DNA of 64,000 bases, from assembly GCA_033439685.1 (NCBI GenBank), contig JAUEDM010000001.1:7440001-7504000 (forward strand). The letters run 5' to 3'. Position numbers and translations under genes: made by a program. This document shows positions 33,196 to 46,973 of this stretch, in pieces; position 1 is the stretch's first letter; the number at the start of each line of letters is the position of its first letter. The notes under the pieces were generated by a model that worked only from the letters and a program-made list of their open reading frames with translations, did no database searches and was not told the origin of the DNA. This DNA comes from Apodospora peruviana (taxonomy: Eukaryota; Ascomycota; Sordariomycetes; Sordariales; Lasiosphaeriaceae).

Positions 33196-36100
33196 TCAGA
33201 GACTCATGGTTAACCACTCCCACTCCTGCCCACTTGCACCAGCGCCGCCAGAGCCCACCATCGGTCCGGATGTAGGCTGGCCAGCGCCACCCGGCATGGG
33301 CCCCATCATGCTGCTTGGCCCGGTCAACGGGCGTTGGGTCATGCCAAAGCCATTGGCAAGACCCATGTTACTGTTGGGATTTGTCTGTAAACTAGAAAAC
33401 CCGTTGCTCGAACCAAGGGACCTCGCAGCCTCATTGGATCCTGTGGAGCTCTCAGGGCTGTCGATGTCCATGCCGCCAGCAGACTGATCACCTCCGGCGG
33501 TTTTGCTATGACGCCGTTGCCGCTTGGAGCTCATGGCAGCAGACCGGGGAAGAGAGGAAGCCCCAGGCCCGGGGGCACTCTTTGGAGGCGCTGCCGCAAT
33601 CGGTATGACGCCTTTCCCACCGGCCACGACACTAGAGGAGCCAGCGCTGCCGTGATAACTTGTGGGGGTACTTCCTGCTGTGTTGCCGCCAGACGCCGGA
33701 CCACTTGCGGGACTTTCGCTATCGTTGACGCTGCCAGCCGTGTTTTGAGCTGGCGGCGTGATCGCCTGAATCGACTGGGCATTGCCGGTCGAAGACATAG
33801 ATAGAACCGAGTTCTTCCTCGTGTTTGCTCCATTGGGATTCGATGGACCGCTAATACTAGCGTTCTTCTTCGCAGACCGAGTACTTGTGCCTCCAACCGG
33901 TAAGGTTGCCCCAGAGCCTCGATTACGCTTCTTGATGACATCGGTCTTTAAACTCAATGGTCTGACGACACCATGAAGTTTTAGGAACAGACCACAAGCG
34001 TTGCAAAGAGGCTGGCCTTCTGGGTTTCGACGCCAAAGAGGTGTCGTCTGTGTAAAGCAGTTCGTACACGTTGTCGGAGGACTCCCGTCTCCCTGATTGC
34101 CTGCGGCTCCTTGAAGGTTCGTGGTTGAGCCATGCTTCGATCCGAGAGGAGGGGAAGAAGGTCGGCTCGCTGCGACGGATGAAAAGCCGGAGGCGAGGGT
34201 TTGATCGGCTGGTGGCGAGTTCGGGGTCGATTGACCGAATCGATCGTAAGGGTTCACTCGGCCTGCCAGGCCCGGCGTCGATGACGTTCTCGGCACCTTG
34301 CCTTGCCGTCGGTCGCTCTGGCGGAAAGACTGCGACTGTGACCTGCCGAGATTCCCTCCTTCCCAATCACCAGTCGAGTCCACATAATCAGTCGTCGCGC
34401 CACCAATCGTTACTTGTTTGCGCGGCGGGCCACCGGGGTATCTGGCTGCCTGCGTGTTGAAGTTTCCGGGGAGACTTGGGTCCCATTGCAAAGACGAGCT
34501 GTCGAAGGTCGAGTCTTCTATACCCTGGGGTGAGAAATCTTGCGCCATGGTGATGTTGCGGTCAGCAAAGGCGCCTCCTTCCTCCTCGTCGACGTCCGAA
34601 TCAGCGCCGAACGAGAACATATTCTCAGCCATTAAGCCCACACCGGGAGAGCGTGCCGGCTGCTCGGGTTGGAACACCTGGGTGGGATCTATATGGCCAA
34701 ACGGACCAGGCGCAGTGAACGAAGCTGGGTCCGGACCGGCAGTAGATGTTGGAAACATCAAGTTGCCGTTGCCACCATAGGGATATTGGTGCCCCAAGGG
34801 ATTGGTCAAGTTGGAAGGTGCCGCCCTGTAGGGCTGCGGACGAGGGTAGCGCATATCCATCGATCCGAAGTAGAAGCCCTCGCCATCGTTCAGAGGATGT
34901 GGGGTGGAAACGTTGGACTGATAAGCAGATCCCGGGGGGGAATAGTAATCTGCTGGGGGCAAAGACCCTGAAGGCATCGACGAGTTGTTATACATTGCGG
35001 AAAATGGGTCATGGGGGACCATGGGGGAAGTGGACGGTGAGAAAGAGAAGTTCTGCTGGAAGGGGCCGGCGGAGGTGATAATAGGGTCGCTTTCCATGTG
35101 GAAGGTGTCGAGCGGGAAGGGGACCCCCGCGTGATTGGGCGGCTGGGCCATGCCCGTTTGGTTTGAGTGGTCGAGCGAGTACTCCTGAAGCTCGGCATCC
35201 GCATCAAGCTCATTTGCTGCAAGCCCACTGCTCACTGCGGGAACGTGAGGTGAGAAGTTGGCGGGACGCTTCCGATTCTAAACAGCAACAAGGTATCAGA
35301 ATCTCTTCATCAAGCAGCAATTTGTTACACAGAGCACGCCGCCACATTTGAGAATATTAGAAATTTTCACGGTGGTCGGCTCAAGGTAATAAGACATGGG
35401 GGGACAAAAGAAGCAAAGCAAAGCAAAGGATGCACGGCCAGGTGATGCATATTCAAGGCAAGAGCAAACACTTACACGTCTGTTGGTCTCGTCAATGCTC
35501 GTCTTACGCGGATGCCGGGGGATGTAGCCGAATTCTTCCTGAACTCTCTGATGGTGGGCTGGCACTGGTACAGACTGGGGGACTAAATGCTGGGGTGGCT
35601 CCTTGCGGGTTTTGATGGGGATGGCGGACGTCGTTGTCGTTGTGTTCGTCATGTGAACGGGCCTGTCGTCGGCTTGCCGTGATGCTTCCGGCGTCGGGGT
35701 GAGAGCGAGGCCGGCGGGCGTGCCGACATTTTCGTTATGGATGAAGTCGTCGAGATTCATGGGCTCCCCCTGAGGTAGATGCTGCTCCGAGGTCTTGCGC
35801 AGCTGGGCAATGCCGCTCGGTGCGTTGAGTTGTGAGAAAGACGTGGGACGTTGTGGTTGTCTTGAAGTTCATTGAGTTAGCTAGCTGTCACCCTCCCGAA
35901 CTGTCGACGACGTTTGTTTTGCAGAACTCACCTGGAAGCGTCGGCCTGCCTCTGCTTGCGCAAGTTCATGTGCATCATCCGCCAGGTCAGATTCTCCATG
36001 CGCTCTTGGTTGGGCAGGCGTTGCTTCGTCTGGGAGAAGAACTTCCAGACTTGTGTAGCTAACGGATCTCGCCTCTGCATCTCCTCCGGACTCTGGCTCT

Positions 36101-36229
36101 GGGCCGAGGCGGTGGCCATGCCGTCCCGAAATGGAGGAAAGTCGGCAGACCGTAATAGGTCGTGGAGGTCAGTACCGCTTATCCTACCAGTAGGAGGATT
36201 AATAACGGTGGAGAAGATATTGGTGGTGG

Positions 36230-36263
<34 letters not shown>

Positions 36264-36638
36264 GGAGCTGTTGGTATGGTGAGCGACTTCGGGTGATGGG
36301 GCGCCTGGATCGGCTTTGAGCTTCAGGGCGTTCGTGGTGGTGCTGATGCGGCTGCCGGTGGCGGGCGCAGCTGGAGTCGCATTCCCAGTCGCTATTGCGG
36401 ACGCGGGCGCGGCGTCGCATGGCCGGCGAGGAAAGCGGTAGTCGTACTCTGTGGATGTGGGATTCATCGAGGTCGACAGCGACGATGTCGATGTCGCAAT
36501 CCGAGTCGCTGTGCTTACTGTCTTTGTCGTACAGACGAGCGAGACCTGCGGCGAGGAACCTGAACTGGAACTGGGAGGGGATTCCAGACAGAGAAAGGAG
36601 CCGCCGTCAAACATGAGAGCGTCAACGTTGTCTTTCAT
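33196..36638 (-). CDS. GATA transcription factor AreA/NIT2, global nitrogen regulator, 1057 aa
   Basis: Activator of nitrogen catabolic genes when preferred nitrogen sources are lacking. Three exons: 36638..35932, 35860..35476 and 35277..33196, with introns of 71 and 198 nt, all in frame. The N-terminal region has RDPLATQVWKFFSQTKQRLP and NQERMENLTWRMMHMNLRK, followed by MNLDDFI and RKTSIDE, all conserved AreA blocks. The single class IV zinc finger has Cys768, Cys771, Cys789 and Cys792 in CTNCFTQTTPLWRRNPEGQP and CNACGLFLKLHG. The extreme C-terminus WEWLTMSL is the conserved tail needed for repression by NmrA in Aspergillus and Neurospora. The ATG at 36638 (context AAAATGA) is the first real ATG in this open stretch; further upstream only a GTG is in frame. 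An additional upstream exon cannot be excluded. A poly-Asn run comes from an (AAC)11 microsatellite. Confidence 0.96.
36231..36264. repeat. (GTT)11 trinucleotide microsatellite in areA exon 1
   Basis: Reads as AAC repeats on the coding strand and encodes 11 consecutive asparagines, located between the N-terminal Ser/Thr-rich region and the conserved AreA N-terminal block. Length polymorphism is expected. Confidence 0.9.
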
Positions 36639-39600
36639 TTTGCGGGCGTCCTTTCCCCACGTTCGGCCGCACAGGCTTTTTTCTCTCAGGTGGTGCTCGG
36701 GACACACAACGCCCAGCGACCCAGTCAGATGCTGGGTGGTCCACTGGAGCTAGCCAGTCTAGCCTAGCCGTACCCGTCGGCTTTGTATGCGTGGGACATA
36801 CTTACCAACAACTGACCTAAGTAATCCCCGGCACAACGTTCAATATCCCAGGGTTTCCAGGTTCCAGGTTTGTTTCTTTGGTGGAACTGACACTGACTGA
36901 ACTGTATTAAAAGCAGCACAACAATTGGATTTTCTACAGCGGTTGGCTTTTATGTTGTGTTGACCAGTTCTGTTGGATTCCGACTCAGGTGGTCGATTTC
37001 GAGAGATGGAGCGGCCGGGGAGGGGTCCCGGGTGTAGGTTTGCTGTCGTCAAGCTCTTACACCTCAGTGCCGTCCATTTGCATGTCACCCGTATCCCAAA
37101 TCCAAATGGATGTGCCGTGGCAGGAATCCGTCGCTACCTCCTCTGATGCTTAGTGTCGCTGCCGAGAACTCTTGTCCCTACCCAACTGCGTGAATCCGGT
37201 GGTGCAGCGATAGTAATACGGTAATGTGGGAACAGGAAGCTGCGGCGCCGCGGCGGTTGGTCAATAACCCCAACCTACCGAACAGAGGAATAAACTCAGC
37301 AGGTGGATAGACCGGAGCTTGAACTGAATTCAACCAACTGGCTCCATTTCACCTACATGCTCTATCCAGAAACGAACGACGGCCGAGTATCCTGCGTGCC
37401 CGCAACACCGCCGCCGACGTCGCGCATTACGAGACAAGGACCATTTAGAAGCTCGGATGGAAGGTCCTTAACGTAGCACAGTAAACTCCGTCAACGGAGG
37501 TTAAAAGAAGAAACGACAACCTTGATGCTCCCGCTCTCACCAATGCGCCCCGTTGTGGCGTCCTTTCAAACTGCCGTCATGTCTTTCAGTCTGAAATCGG
37601 ATCGTGTCAGTTATTTGTTTCGGCTCCTTAGGATGCCTTTTTGCATGTGTCGAGCGACGAGGCTCGTCTCATAAAAAAGTGATGGAGCTTCCAAGTCGGG
37701 GACTGCCCTGCCAGGAGACGTGGTGATCTGCTGTGCCCCCGCACCCATCCTCGCCTGTTTCATTTCTGATTGCAAACTCAGGATATCCCAATGCTCGATG
37801 ACATTATATCATCTCACCGTACTATCTGCTATTGTAGCTTTCTATTCCGAAATTCAAGTGAGAACGTGACATGATTCCTTTGGATTTAAAGTTATGACCC
37901 CTGCTTAAATACACTGCGCTAACGAAAAGACTTCATGGGCTAGAACGCGCCGAGAGTCACTCCAGCTCTTTTTGGTTTATATAAGGTAGAGAGCCCCAAG
38001 TCTGACATCGTTCTTAAGTCCTACCTCTTGAATTTCTTGTAGAGTCGCAACGTTCACAGGCAAAATATAAAACCACAGTGGGCGCAGGACGGTGATGTGT
38101 ACATAGTACGGAATATACGTAGGGAACCGCACGCGCGGGCTAGAAGCCATTCGAGGAAAAGGCCAGAGGGTCTGCGTGGGCCGGGCCCGGAAGTGACAGA
38201 CCGAAGTCACTGGTACTTCCGCCGCGTCTGTGGTGGGCAAGGATCAGAGCAGGGATCGTAGAAGTGCGGAGTTGGGGATGTGGGGACCTTTAACGAAGTG
38301 CGGGTGTGCACAATGGAACTGGTTGGCCCTCGTGCGTTGCGTCGTCGAGCCGACAGCTGGGGATTGTGCTCAACTGGTCCAACGACCAATAACTATTGAA
38401 TTCTCGCCAAAAGCACAGAACCTCTGTTCGTTCAAAGCTGTTTCTCGTAGCCATCATGATGGACATCTGCGGGCTCTCATTGACCTTCCCCGTCCACTGA
38501 TGTTGAAGATTGCAGGCAAAATACCTACCACGGTACGTACCTTCTGTATCGCGTGCAGTTCAGGTTTATTCAGGCTAGAGGAGGACTTTTCCCCCCACCA
38601 CGGAGCGGACCATCTTGCCGTTTGGCCACAGAACAATGGCCAGACCGCGAACCAGCGAAATGAGAGACCAGGCACGGAATGCTGCCTGGGCATCTGGCAT
38701 TCGGGTAATGTACCAGTCTTCAAGGTACTGTCCCCAATCTCCAGAGTTTCGATGCACTTCGGTCAAACCGCCACACAAATATACCGAACTATACAGGTAA
38801 GGCTGTGAGCATGATGATGTTAACCGTGGGCGATAATCGACGAGGCTGGGCTGCTGGGATATAGGTAATTACTACCGGGCTCTCGTCTTCGGGGTGGTGC
38901 ACAGAGCGGCGAGGGACGTCTGTCACGCTCTGGTGGCGTTGCGTTCGGCATAAAGCAAAGCGTGTGAAAGTGAATCCGGGGAGGCTGCGGCTGCTCGAAG
39001 CCTATGTTCAACTGGAAGGAACCGATCTGATGCGAATGGGCGTGGCTGCATGCATCACCTCAAGGCGAGGTGAAGGGTTAGGACCTGCCAGAAGATGGAA
39101 GATGCAAAGTGACATCCCACGCGGAGCTGGACGCGGAATGGATGCAGTCCGACAATTTTGTGCTGCCAGAGCCCATAAAGCAGGGGTTTGAACGAAACAA
39201 GGAGATCTCTTGTTCCTGCAACTTCATCCAAATGACAGACACGTAATTCAAGGCTCTCGTCTGCCCGAATATAGCCCAGGAGGTAGGAGTTGAGCCTACC
39301 CGGATACTTCGTCTTCTTTCCCAACCCCCACGACGACGGGAACTGAAGAAGAATCGAGATGTCGATGGCTGACGCTGACGCTTTGAACTTTGAACTTCGC
39401 GGCAGGCAGCGGGCAGCGAGAAGCCCGGACACTGTGACTACGGACAGGTTACCCCACTTTTCCTTAGCTTGTCTACGGGGATCTGTGCCTTGTTGATTTC
39501 TTTAATCCTCCCGTCCTCCCAGACGGGTTGGTGCAACTTTCTGGGAAATGAACAAGTCTGAGGGGCACCTGAACAGCGTGGGGTTGCGAAGCCTGGATCC

Positions 39601-42600
39601 TCTAGAACTGCCCAAGTCTGTATTGAAACTATTGCCGTCAAGAGTCGGCAACAGAACTCGCTCCTTCGTCTTCTCTTTTGAGCTAGGTGTTGTTCTAAAT
39701 ATGTTCGAGGAATATCGTTGCGCGATGCTCATTTGCGGATTTTAGACTTTGCCTTCGAGGGAAGGCCAGATGAGGGGGAATCAAGGCGGCAAACGGATCC
39801 TAATGTGGCCGACAGGGATAGCTCCATGCACGAAGAGATGTATCGAGTACCGACCGGGGTGCTGAGCACTTGCATGAAGGTGCATGCTGACCCCCACTCG
39901 ACGCCCACTTCATTTAGCATGCTTCGAAGTTCGAGGCAGGCAAAGGCAGGGAATTGTGGGAGTTGAAAGTTGAAAGTTGGCCGCCAGATTCAACCAAGGT
40001 CATCGTAAACAGGTGCAGCACCGGGAATCCTTCAACCATCTTTGAGTGTGACAAACACGCGTAGCAGGAACCATGAAGAGCCATGAAGCGCAGCCAGGTG
40101 AAGTGCTTCTTGCGCGGAAAGAACCACTTAAAGAAGACAGTGTCGATTGGTCAATGCCAGTGGGAACCCACGTGGACCCTTGGCCATCCATTGGTACGGC
40201 TAAATTCGGACACACCCCGTTTTTTAACACATTCTCGCTGGCACGACTGGATGCTCAGACTGTCATAAGCTCGCAGCTTCCTTTCACTGGACGAGCTCCA
40301 AAGGAACAAGGTAACGGGTTGAAGTGTCCGACGAGTAAGTAACAAACAAAATTTCTCTTTTTTCTTATATTATTTTGGATCTTGAAAAGGGACCCTGGCA
40401 TGCACGTTGCTGCTGTGCAATGCTCCCGGCTGACACAGCGTCACCGGTCACTCACGATTGACGTTTATCGGGTCAATTTGCCATCTTCTGTTGGGGTCCA
40501 ACCGTCTAAGCGAGCTTTGACAATGGAACAACTGATCGACAGACAGATTTCCCTATAAGAATAATGCCCAGCTACTTGGGATGACAAGGCAGTGACACAA
40601 GCTACACGTGTACTGGCGAGCGGAGCTTGATTTTCTCCATCCAACGGCCTGGGCGTGCTGAGCACCGGCAGACTCAAGCCAATGCTGAGATATACCAACT
40701 CGGGTAGCAGATATTACTTACCTACCTTTTTATATATCTCCACTAGACCGGAAGGTAAGTTGCCTATACGGTACCAAAATGTTGATCATGGGTTGCAGTG
40801 CCTTGCTCTCTGACCGCCTTCCACGATTAATGAGGCTCTCGCACATCGCCAACGCTCCGCTAGTGTTCCTTGTGTTCCTTTACTTTCCGATCTGTGGGTT
40901 TTTAGATGGCTTGGCCCGTCAGAAGGCGTGCACTTCATTACCTAGTGCACGGTTAGAGCTGAACTTCCGATCAGTAGTCGGGATGGCATCCACATTCGAG
41001 ACTCGACGGCTTCTCACCAGCCTCATGGCCCAGGACACTGGAGCAAAGAGTTCTACACCAGAGTTTCGGATGCATGAGACACAACTATACAAGCTCCTCT
41101 TCATTTAGCCAGAGCATCCTGTAGCCGGACAGGCTTCCACGCCTCGACATCCACATCCCATCTCCGCTGCCCAGCCGCGCCTTAGTTCGTGGTTGAACTG
41201 GAGGTATTCCCGGTATTTTGCCTCCGCAATCGGCCCGCGCGACGATGCATCAGCACACGAGAACCGGTGGGCTGCTTTTGTCGGCCCTGCGCGGAACAGT
41301 TCTGAAGCCTGTCGTTCGGTGACCATGCGGACGGAGCCTGTCTCCTGCTGGCTCCGCCTGTCCGACCTCGCTAAACAAAATGCTGAGGGCCTTACGGACA
41401 CCATATGATGTGAGGTGACAAGGCTGCCCACCACGGGAGATGTGATGTCGCAGCGTCGCTGTTATCACATGTCGGAAGCTTGACGTCGGGTGTAACCGGG
41501 GCCGCTAACTGACCTCTGACCGCTTATCTACCAAACTCCATCAATATAGGTATTCCCTAGCCTCCATTTAGTTCCCAGCAGGGAAGCCCATCACCAAAAA
41601 TGTGTCCAGCCTTCTCCCCTCAAAATCCGTTGGCCAGCGGAACCGGAGAGTGCTGCTTCGATCGGATTCGGGCCGCAGGCCGGATGAGAACACAACCTCG
41701 CTGGGCGGCTGGGGCGTCGCAAGTCTCGTACCGGTAAACTCCTCGCTAGCGGGGCAGCGGTGGCCTCTTTCTTTTCCCTCTGTGTCCCACCCACTTGCAA
41801 GCGTTCTCAAGGGTGTGTGCGGGATTTTCGAGCGGAATGTATGGACGACGATGCTGATCAACTCGGACTTCACGGCCAATCAGCCTTTCCGTCAGCCGTG
41901 GGGGTTTCTCAGAAATGAGGTCCAGGGCTGCGGGAGAGAACGCGGGGGTTCGAGTGTCCAAGCACAGGGTTGGTGTGGTCCCCCAAGCCACCAACGAGAG
42001 ACGGAGTTGAGACTGGCTGTCGACACGGGAGGGCCCTGACTTCCTAGCACTCGCAAATCATTCGGTGTCGATATCGATTCGTGGGTACAGATAGGTGTAC
42101 GGAGTACCTTACACTGTAGCTGTCGGCGGTGGTATCGTCTTCAACCACTCGAGTCGCCCTGTTGATGACCCCTTTTGTCTTTCCAGCAATATGAACCCTA
42201 ACCCTGGATATCTAGGCCTGGGCGTGGTATCACGATCATCCAAGTACTTGCCATCCGTCGCCAGGAAGGGGAAAGGGACCTCGTTCGTAAGTGGTCATCC
42301 TGGATTGGTGAAGTATCCGTACGGGAGGCGATTTCTTTGGTCTGGCGCAAAGCTCTCGAGAACCGATGCCAGAACGTTGGGGCATTGCGCTGCTATATAG
42401 TGCGCAGGAGCCTCTCTCGAGGCGCCAAATCTGAGTTGTTGTTCTTATTCACCTGGTTTGCGTTCCTCAACTTCTTATCTCTGATAAACCCCAGGGTTTC
42501 TGAGTCACTGTCCATTCAGGGCCTGCCGATCTGGCGGGTGACCAGTCGCAAATTTCACCAGTGAGCGCTGGCTGCGCTGCTATCACTTGTATCTCGGCAC

Positions 42601-44953
42601 CAGGGGTTGATCGAGGAGAGATAGGAAGCAGCCGAGACTTGACGGAAAAGCTTGGGCTTGCTCTCAGTTTTACCATCACCACCTGCTATTCAAGGGCAAG
42701 ATCAGACCTTTTTTGCAAAACCGCCATGGGTTTGCTTGACCGAGAGTGTCTGCCTCCTGCACCTCTCTCTGTTTTTTCTGCATCTCGGCCTGCCACACCA
42801 TGCGCGACCTTACAGGCCGTGATCTACTGGTTAATATGAAAGAGAAGGTTAAAACTCTATTTGCGGTCCCCTTATCTTGGAAGAAGTTCGATGGCTAAAC
42901 CAACCCTTGTCCCGCCGGCCACTCACACCCTCCTCATGATGCCACATGGAAGACATTGTGTTTTCTTTCTTGTTTGGATGAGTATATCGAATACCACAGA
43001 CAACATCCGTCCACCACTCCGCTTCGTGTATCACTAGATAAGGCAGACGTCCTCGATCGTTTGTTGGTGCATGCAGAAAAGGAGTCTTATGTGCACTTGT
43101 TGCTTGGCCGGCAGCCTTACCTCCCCTTGGCTCGGCGCGAAAGAGATATCCTGCTCTGACGCAGTGGCCTCTTATCACACTCTCAAACTCATACTACATC
43201 TGCCGGGACGATGGCGCCATCGCACATATCACCACTGCAACTGCTACTAGGTGGTTCCGGTTAACCTATAATTAAAGATCAACCCGTAGCCCTAGCATCG
43301 TTTTATCCAACCTTAGGAGCTCGAGACGACATATCAGACTCATGTCAAACCCCAATTTTTGCTCAAAGGCCCTGTGGGCTTTCCTGGAGTAGACAACATT
43401 GTCGTGGTGACAAGTAGGATTTGTCAAAGAACGACCATGGATATGGCCCCGACAACAAAGTCGACAAGATTTCCGCATGCCAACAATGGCATCGGCATTC
43501 TCGTTACCGGTTGACTCCCATGGCCAACCGGGACCCGCTTAAGAAAGGAGGAGAAGGAGGGAACAAAGGGACGGGCCGCATTGAAACGATCAAAGCCCGT
43601 TTAGCGGTTTACGGTGCTACCAAAGGAGGTCACGATTATCTGTGCTAGACACGGCTCGCTCGGTCAACTTGTCGTGCACGTATAAGTTGAAATTGCTTTC
43701 CCAGGGCAATGAGATCCCCTTCCCGAGATACGTTCCTGGCGACGATGATGGCCATATCACCAGGCGTAATGGGGGAATTCTAGCTGAGGTACCTGGATGA
43801 GCCATTCAAATACTTAACCTCCATTTTTTACTAAACCTCGGGACAGCCGTTACATGCCCTCGGGAACGAAACGACATGCAACGGCCGTGCTCCGACTGCC
43901 GTCAGTCATGACCGGCCGACACGGAACTGTGGCACAATAAGGAAAAAGGACCGGATAAGGGAGGAAGCTGTTCACAGCATAGGTGCCAGCTCGCATGTTT
44001 TGGACCCTCGCACACCGTGAATGCTTCCGTTTCGTCGGACATCACTTGTGTGCTACATCAAGTCCTTCCCCCGTTTGTGTTTTGCGATAGCTCGGTGACC
44101 GCTCCGGTATAGGGATTTGCATCTGCCTCGCCGTTGACTGAGTGAGGGTGAAGTTGCCCTCGAGAGACACGAAACTATGATCCTACGGCGAGACAGTTTT
44201 GGGAACCATTCTCTTCACCACCTACCTGTTGTGATATAACCAGTTGACTTCTCAAGCCTTGATTGATGAACAGCGAATGCTCGCTTTGGCTCCCCCCAAG
44301 GGACCTAGGCTGACTGACCTGTTCTTTCGCTGTGAGGTGAACTGCCCAGTGCACGATTGTTCACGAATTCCCAGGGACAGACGCACCGTGCGGAAACACG
44401 TTTGCATCATGGTGGCCGAACTTTCTAGATATCGCTGACAAGATCGAAGGGTTACATATCATTCACAGCAAGTTTGCCAGTCACTGCCTCGAAGTGATAA
44501 AACATGGTGGTAGTGTCCATTTATGGTCAGTCCTGCTTCTCAAGCTGATCTGTGTAAGGGTGGACGAGAGATTGAAATTTCAATATGCCTCCCTGTACTT
44601 GTCTCAAGTACCCAAAAGAGATCATAAACGGTAGAGAAAGACCTGTTTCCCAGTGAGGATGTCAACTTATTCTGGTTGAATATGGGTAGTAGAAGTAACT
44701 CACGTTTTCGGAGCCAGAAAGGATGCTTGGCCTACCAAGGTATCTCAGGATGACCGACAAACACATACGAGATAGATGTCTCTACCCGTACAACCTCGTC
44801 ATCTTTCAATAGTACTATTTGAATTAATCTGGTCAGGTACGTGGCGGACACAACAGACCAAAGAGGTATATATCATACACAACCATACCGTCAAAGCCCG
44901 CTTATGGTTTCCGAACTTGACACCCAACATCGGGCAACCTTATTAGAGAGAGA
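36639..44953. other. long gene-free region upstream of areA, 8.3 kb
   Basis: The proximal part is the areA promoter and leader. Only a couple of HGATAR-type sites (around 37208 and 37823) are seen in the first 1.6 kb, which is chance level. Further away no gene is supported: frames such as 38230-38808, 40779-41108 and 41602-42039 lack domains and conserved exon structure. The region also covers the 3' flank of the aldehyde dehydrogenase gene. Confidence 0.45.
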
Positions 44954-46973
44954 TTAGCTGTTCTTCAAAATTTCCTTCAGGCCATTCAGCTTCCTCCCCA
45001 GCGACACGCCGTACCCGACCTCGACAACGCCCTTCGCAAACCGCCAGCTCTTCTCCTGCTTTCCGATCGGATACTGCATCGCGCCTGGGATAGCCGTACG
45101 CACTCCCAGCCAGCCAAAGCGGTCTTCGCACACCGACTTGACATTGCACAAACCCCTTAGCCCTTCCTCGCCCGCAAACCGACCATACCCCGACCCGCTC
45201 ACGCCCCCAAATGGAAGCTGTACCGCATACGTGGCACCGAAATCGTTGACGTTGACCATGCCTGCTTTCAGACCTCTCACGATCTTCTCCAGTCTAGGGT
45301 CCGATTCGGATCCGTACACCGAGCTCGCGAGGCCAAAGTCTGGCGCGTTCGCAACCTTTAGAATATCCTCCACCTTGTCCGAGTCGACCCGCATGAGCAG
45401 CATAACTGGAGCAAAACACTCCTCATTAGCAATCGCCATCTCAGGGGTAACGTCAACCAGCAGAGTGGGCGAGAAATAATGTCCACGAGGGTAATCGGGG
45501 TGCGCGAAGCGCTTTCCACCAACCAAGAGCCGGGCACCGTCGCGGACCGCATCATCCACGAGACGCTCGAGACGCTCAAACGAGTTATCAGAGACCAAGG
45601 CGCCAATATCACCCTCAGGTCCGAGCCGGAGGGCGCGTACACGAGGTTCAAGCAAGGAGACCAGCTGCTCGTACGTAGTCGGAGGCGCAATGATGCGTTC
45701 GATGCCGATACAGTTCTGTCCCGCAGCCTGGAAAGAACCACGGAGTAGTGTCTCCACGACACGTTTGAGATCTCGCTTGCCGACCGAATCTAATACAATA
45801 GAGGGGTCCTTGCCTCCTAGCTCAGCGACCACGGGGATGAGTGCCTTGGCTGCAGACGCCACAACCTTGTGGCAGACTGGCCGTGAGCCGATGAAGGTGA
45901 TATGGCTGATGGAAGGGTGGCTGGTGATGTGGCCCGCCGTATGTGGCCAGCATACAACAGATTCTATTTTAAGTGTATCACTTGTTAGCTGTCCCCTTTC
46001 TCAAATTAGAGATTGCCGAAACACAAACTTACGAATAAGTGCAGGCGAGTGCCCGTGAGCCACGAGGGCAGCCCTAGCAATACTAGCAAAATACCCAGAG
46101 CTCCAAGCCGTCTGCTCCGAAACCTTGACCAGAATCCCGTTGCCAGCAAACAGCGCACTGATGACGGGGCCGATGAGGTTGTGGAACGGATAGTTCCAGC
46201 TGACCAAGGCAGCCACGACGCCCAGAGGCTCATACCGCACCGTGTTGCGCTTGTAAGCCATCAAGAGGTTGGTTGGGCGGCGGGAGGGGCGCAACGCTTT
46301 TTCGCCGTGGTCGATCGTCCACTTCAGCTTCTCGACAGTCACGAGGATCTCGCCGAGCTGCGCATCGACCATCGTCTTGCCGCTATCCAGGCAGGCCACC
46401 CGGCAGATCTCCTCTTGGTTGTCGAGCACGTACTGCAGCATGGTCCGGAGGACGGCGCGGCGCTGGCGGAACGTCGTGGTGGCCCATTCTACCTGCGCCT
46501 CTTGCGCCTGCTTTATCGCGCGGTCGATCGCGTCGGGGGTGGACGGGTTGACGAAGCAGAGGAACTGTCCTGTCGCTGGGGCATAGCATTGAATGGCCGT
46601 TGAGCCAGAGACCTATGAAAATGCGCTAGTTAGCCTTGCCGCAGCCGCGAAGAAATTACAGAAGAATCGTACGTACCTTGATGGCTGGCTGCTCTAGCAC
46701 TTGGTATTTCTCCGGCACCTTGGGAGAAGGGATCCTATATCGAACCGGCGTGTGGTGGTCTCGAAATACAAGATACCAGAAAGCGAGAGCAGCAAGGGCG
46801 AGCCATGCGGACGTCCACGCTGCAAGCCCAGAGATCTGGGCCAACCTGTCGCGCTGTTGTTAGTCCAAACAAGCTCTTTGACAATATTCGGAGCGTATCT
46901 GCGATACATACGGCGAGTCATGTAACGCTTCGAGCAAGCGCGCAAACAGGCTACCGGCGTTAATGCCCGACAT
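44954..46973 (-). CDS. membrane-anchored aldehyde dehydrogenase, Msc7-like, 606 aa
   Basis: NAD(P)-dependent oxidation of an aldehyde to its acid; the substrate is not evident. Four exons: 46973..46912, 46845..46677, 46612..46033 and 45963..44954, with introns of 66, 64 and 69 nt, all in frame. Residues 21-45 (LAQISGLAAWTSAWLALAAL followed by AFWYLVF) form one membrane span ahead of the catalytic domain. ALDH signatures are WNYPFHNLIGP, the catalytic Glu318 in VAELGGKDPS, the catalytic Cys355 in GQNCIGIERI, and the C-terminal PFGGVSGSGYGRFAGEEGL. The N-terminal anchor and length match the yeast Msc7 group rather than soluble cytosolic ALDHs. The promoter holds a tandem GGTACCTG repeat about 160 bp upstream of the ATG. 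Confidence 0.93.

Noticed and set aside
36639..36707. Longer N-terminus for AreA starting at 36707
   Set aside because: The codon at 36707 is GTG, not ATG. The first ATG in this frame is at 36638 and has a good context.
37200..37830. Autoregulatory GATA sites in the areA promoter
   Set aside because: Only about two HGATAR matches were found in more than 1 kb, which is what chance gives.
38230..38808. 192-codon frame on the plus strand upstream of areA
   Set aside because: No domain, and overlapping minus-strand frames are equally open, which suggests chance.
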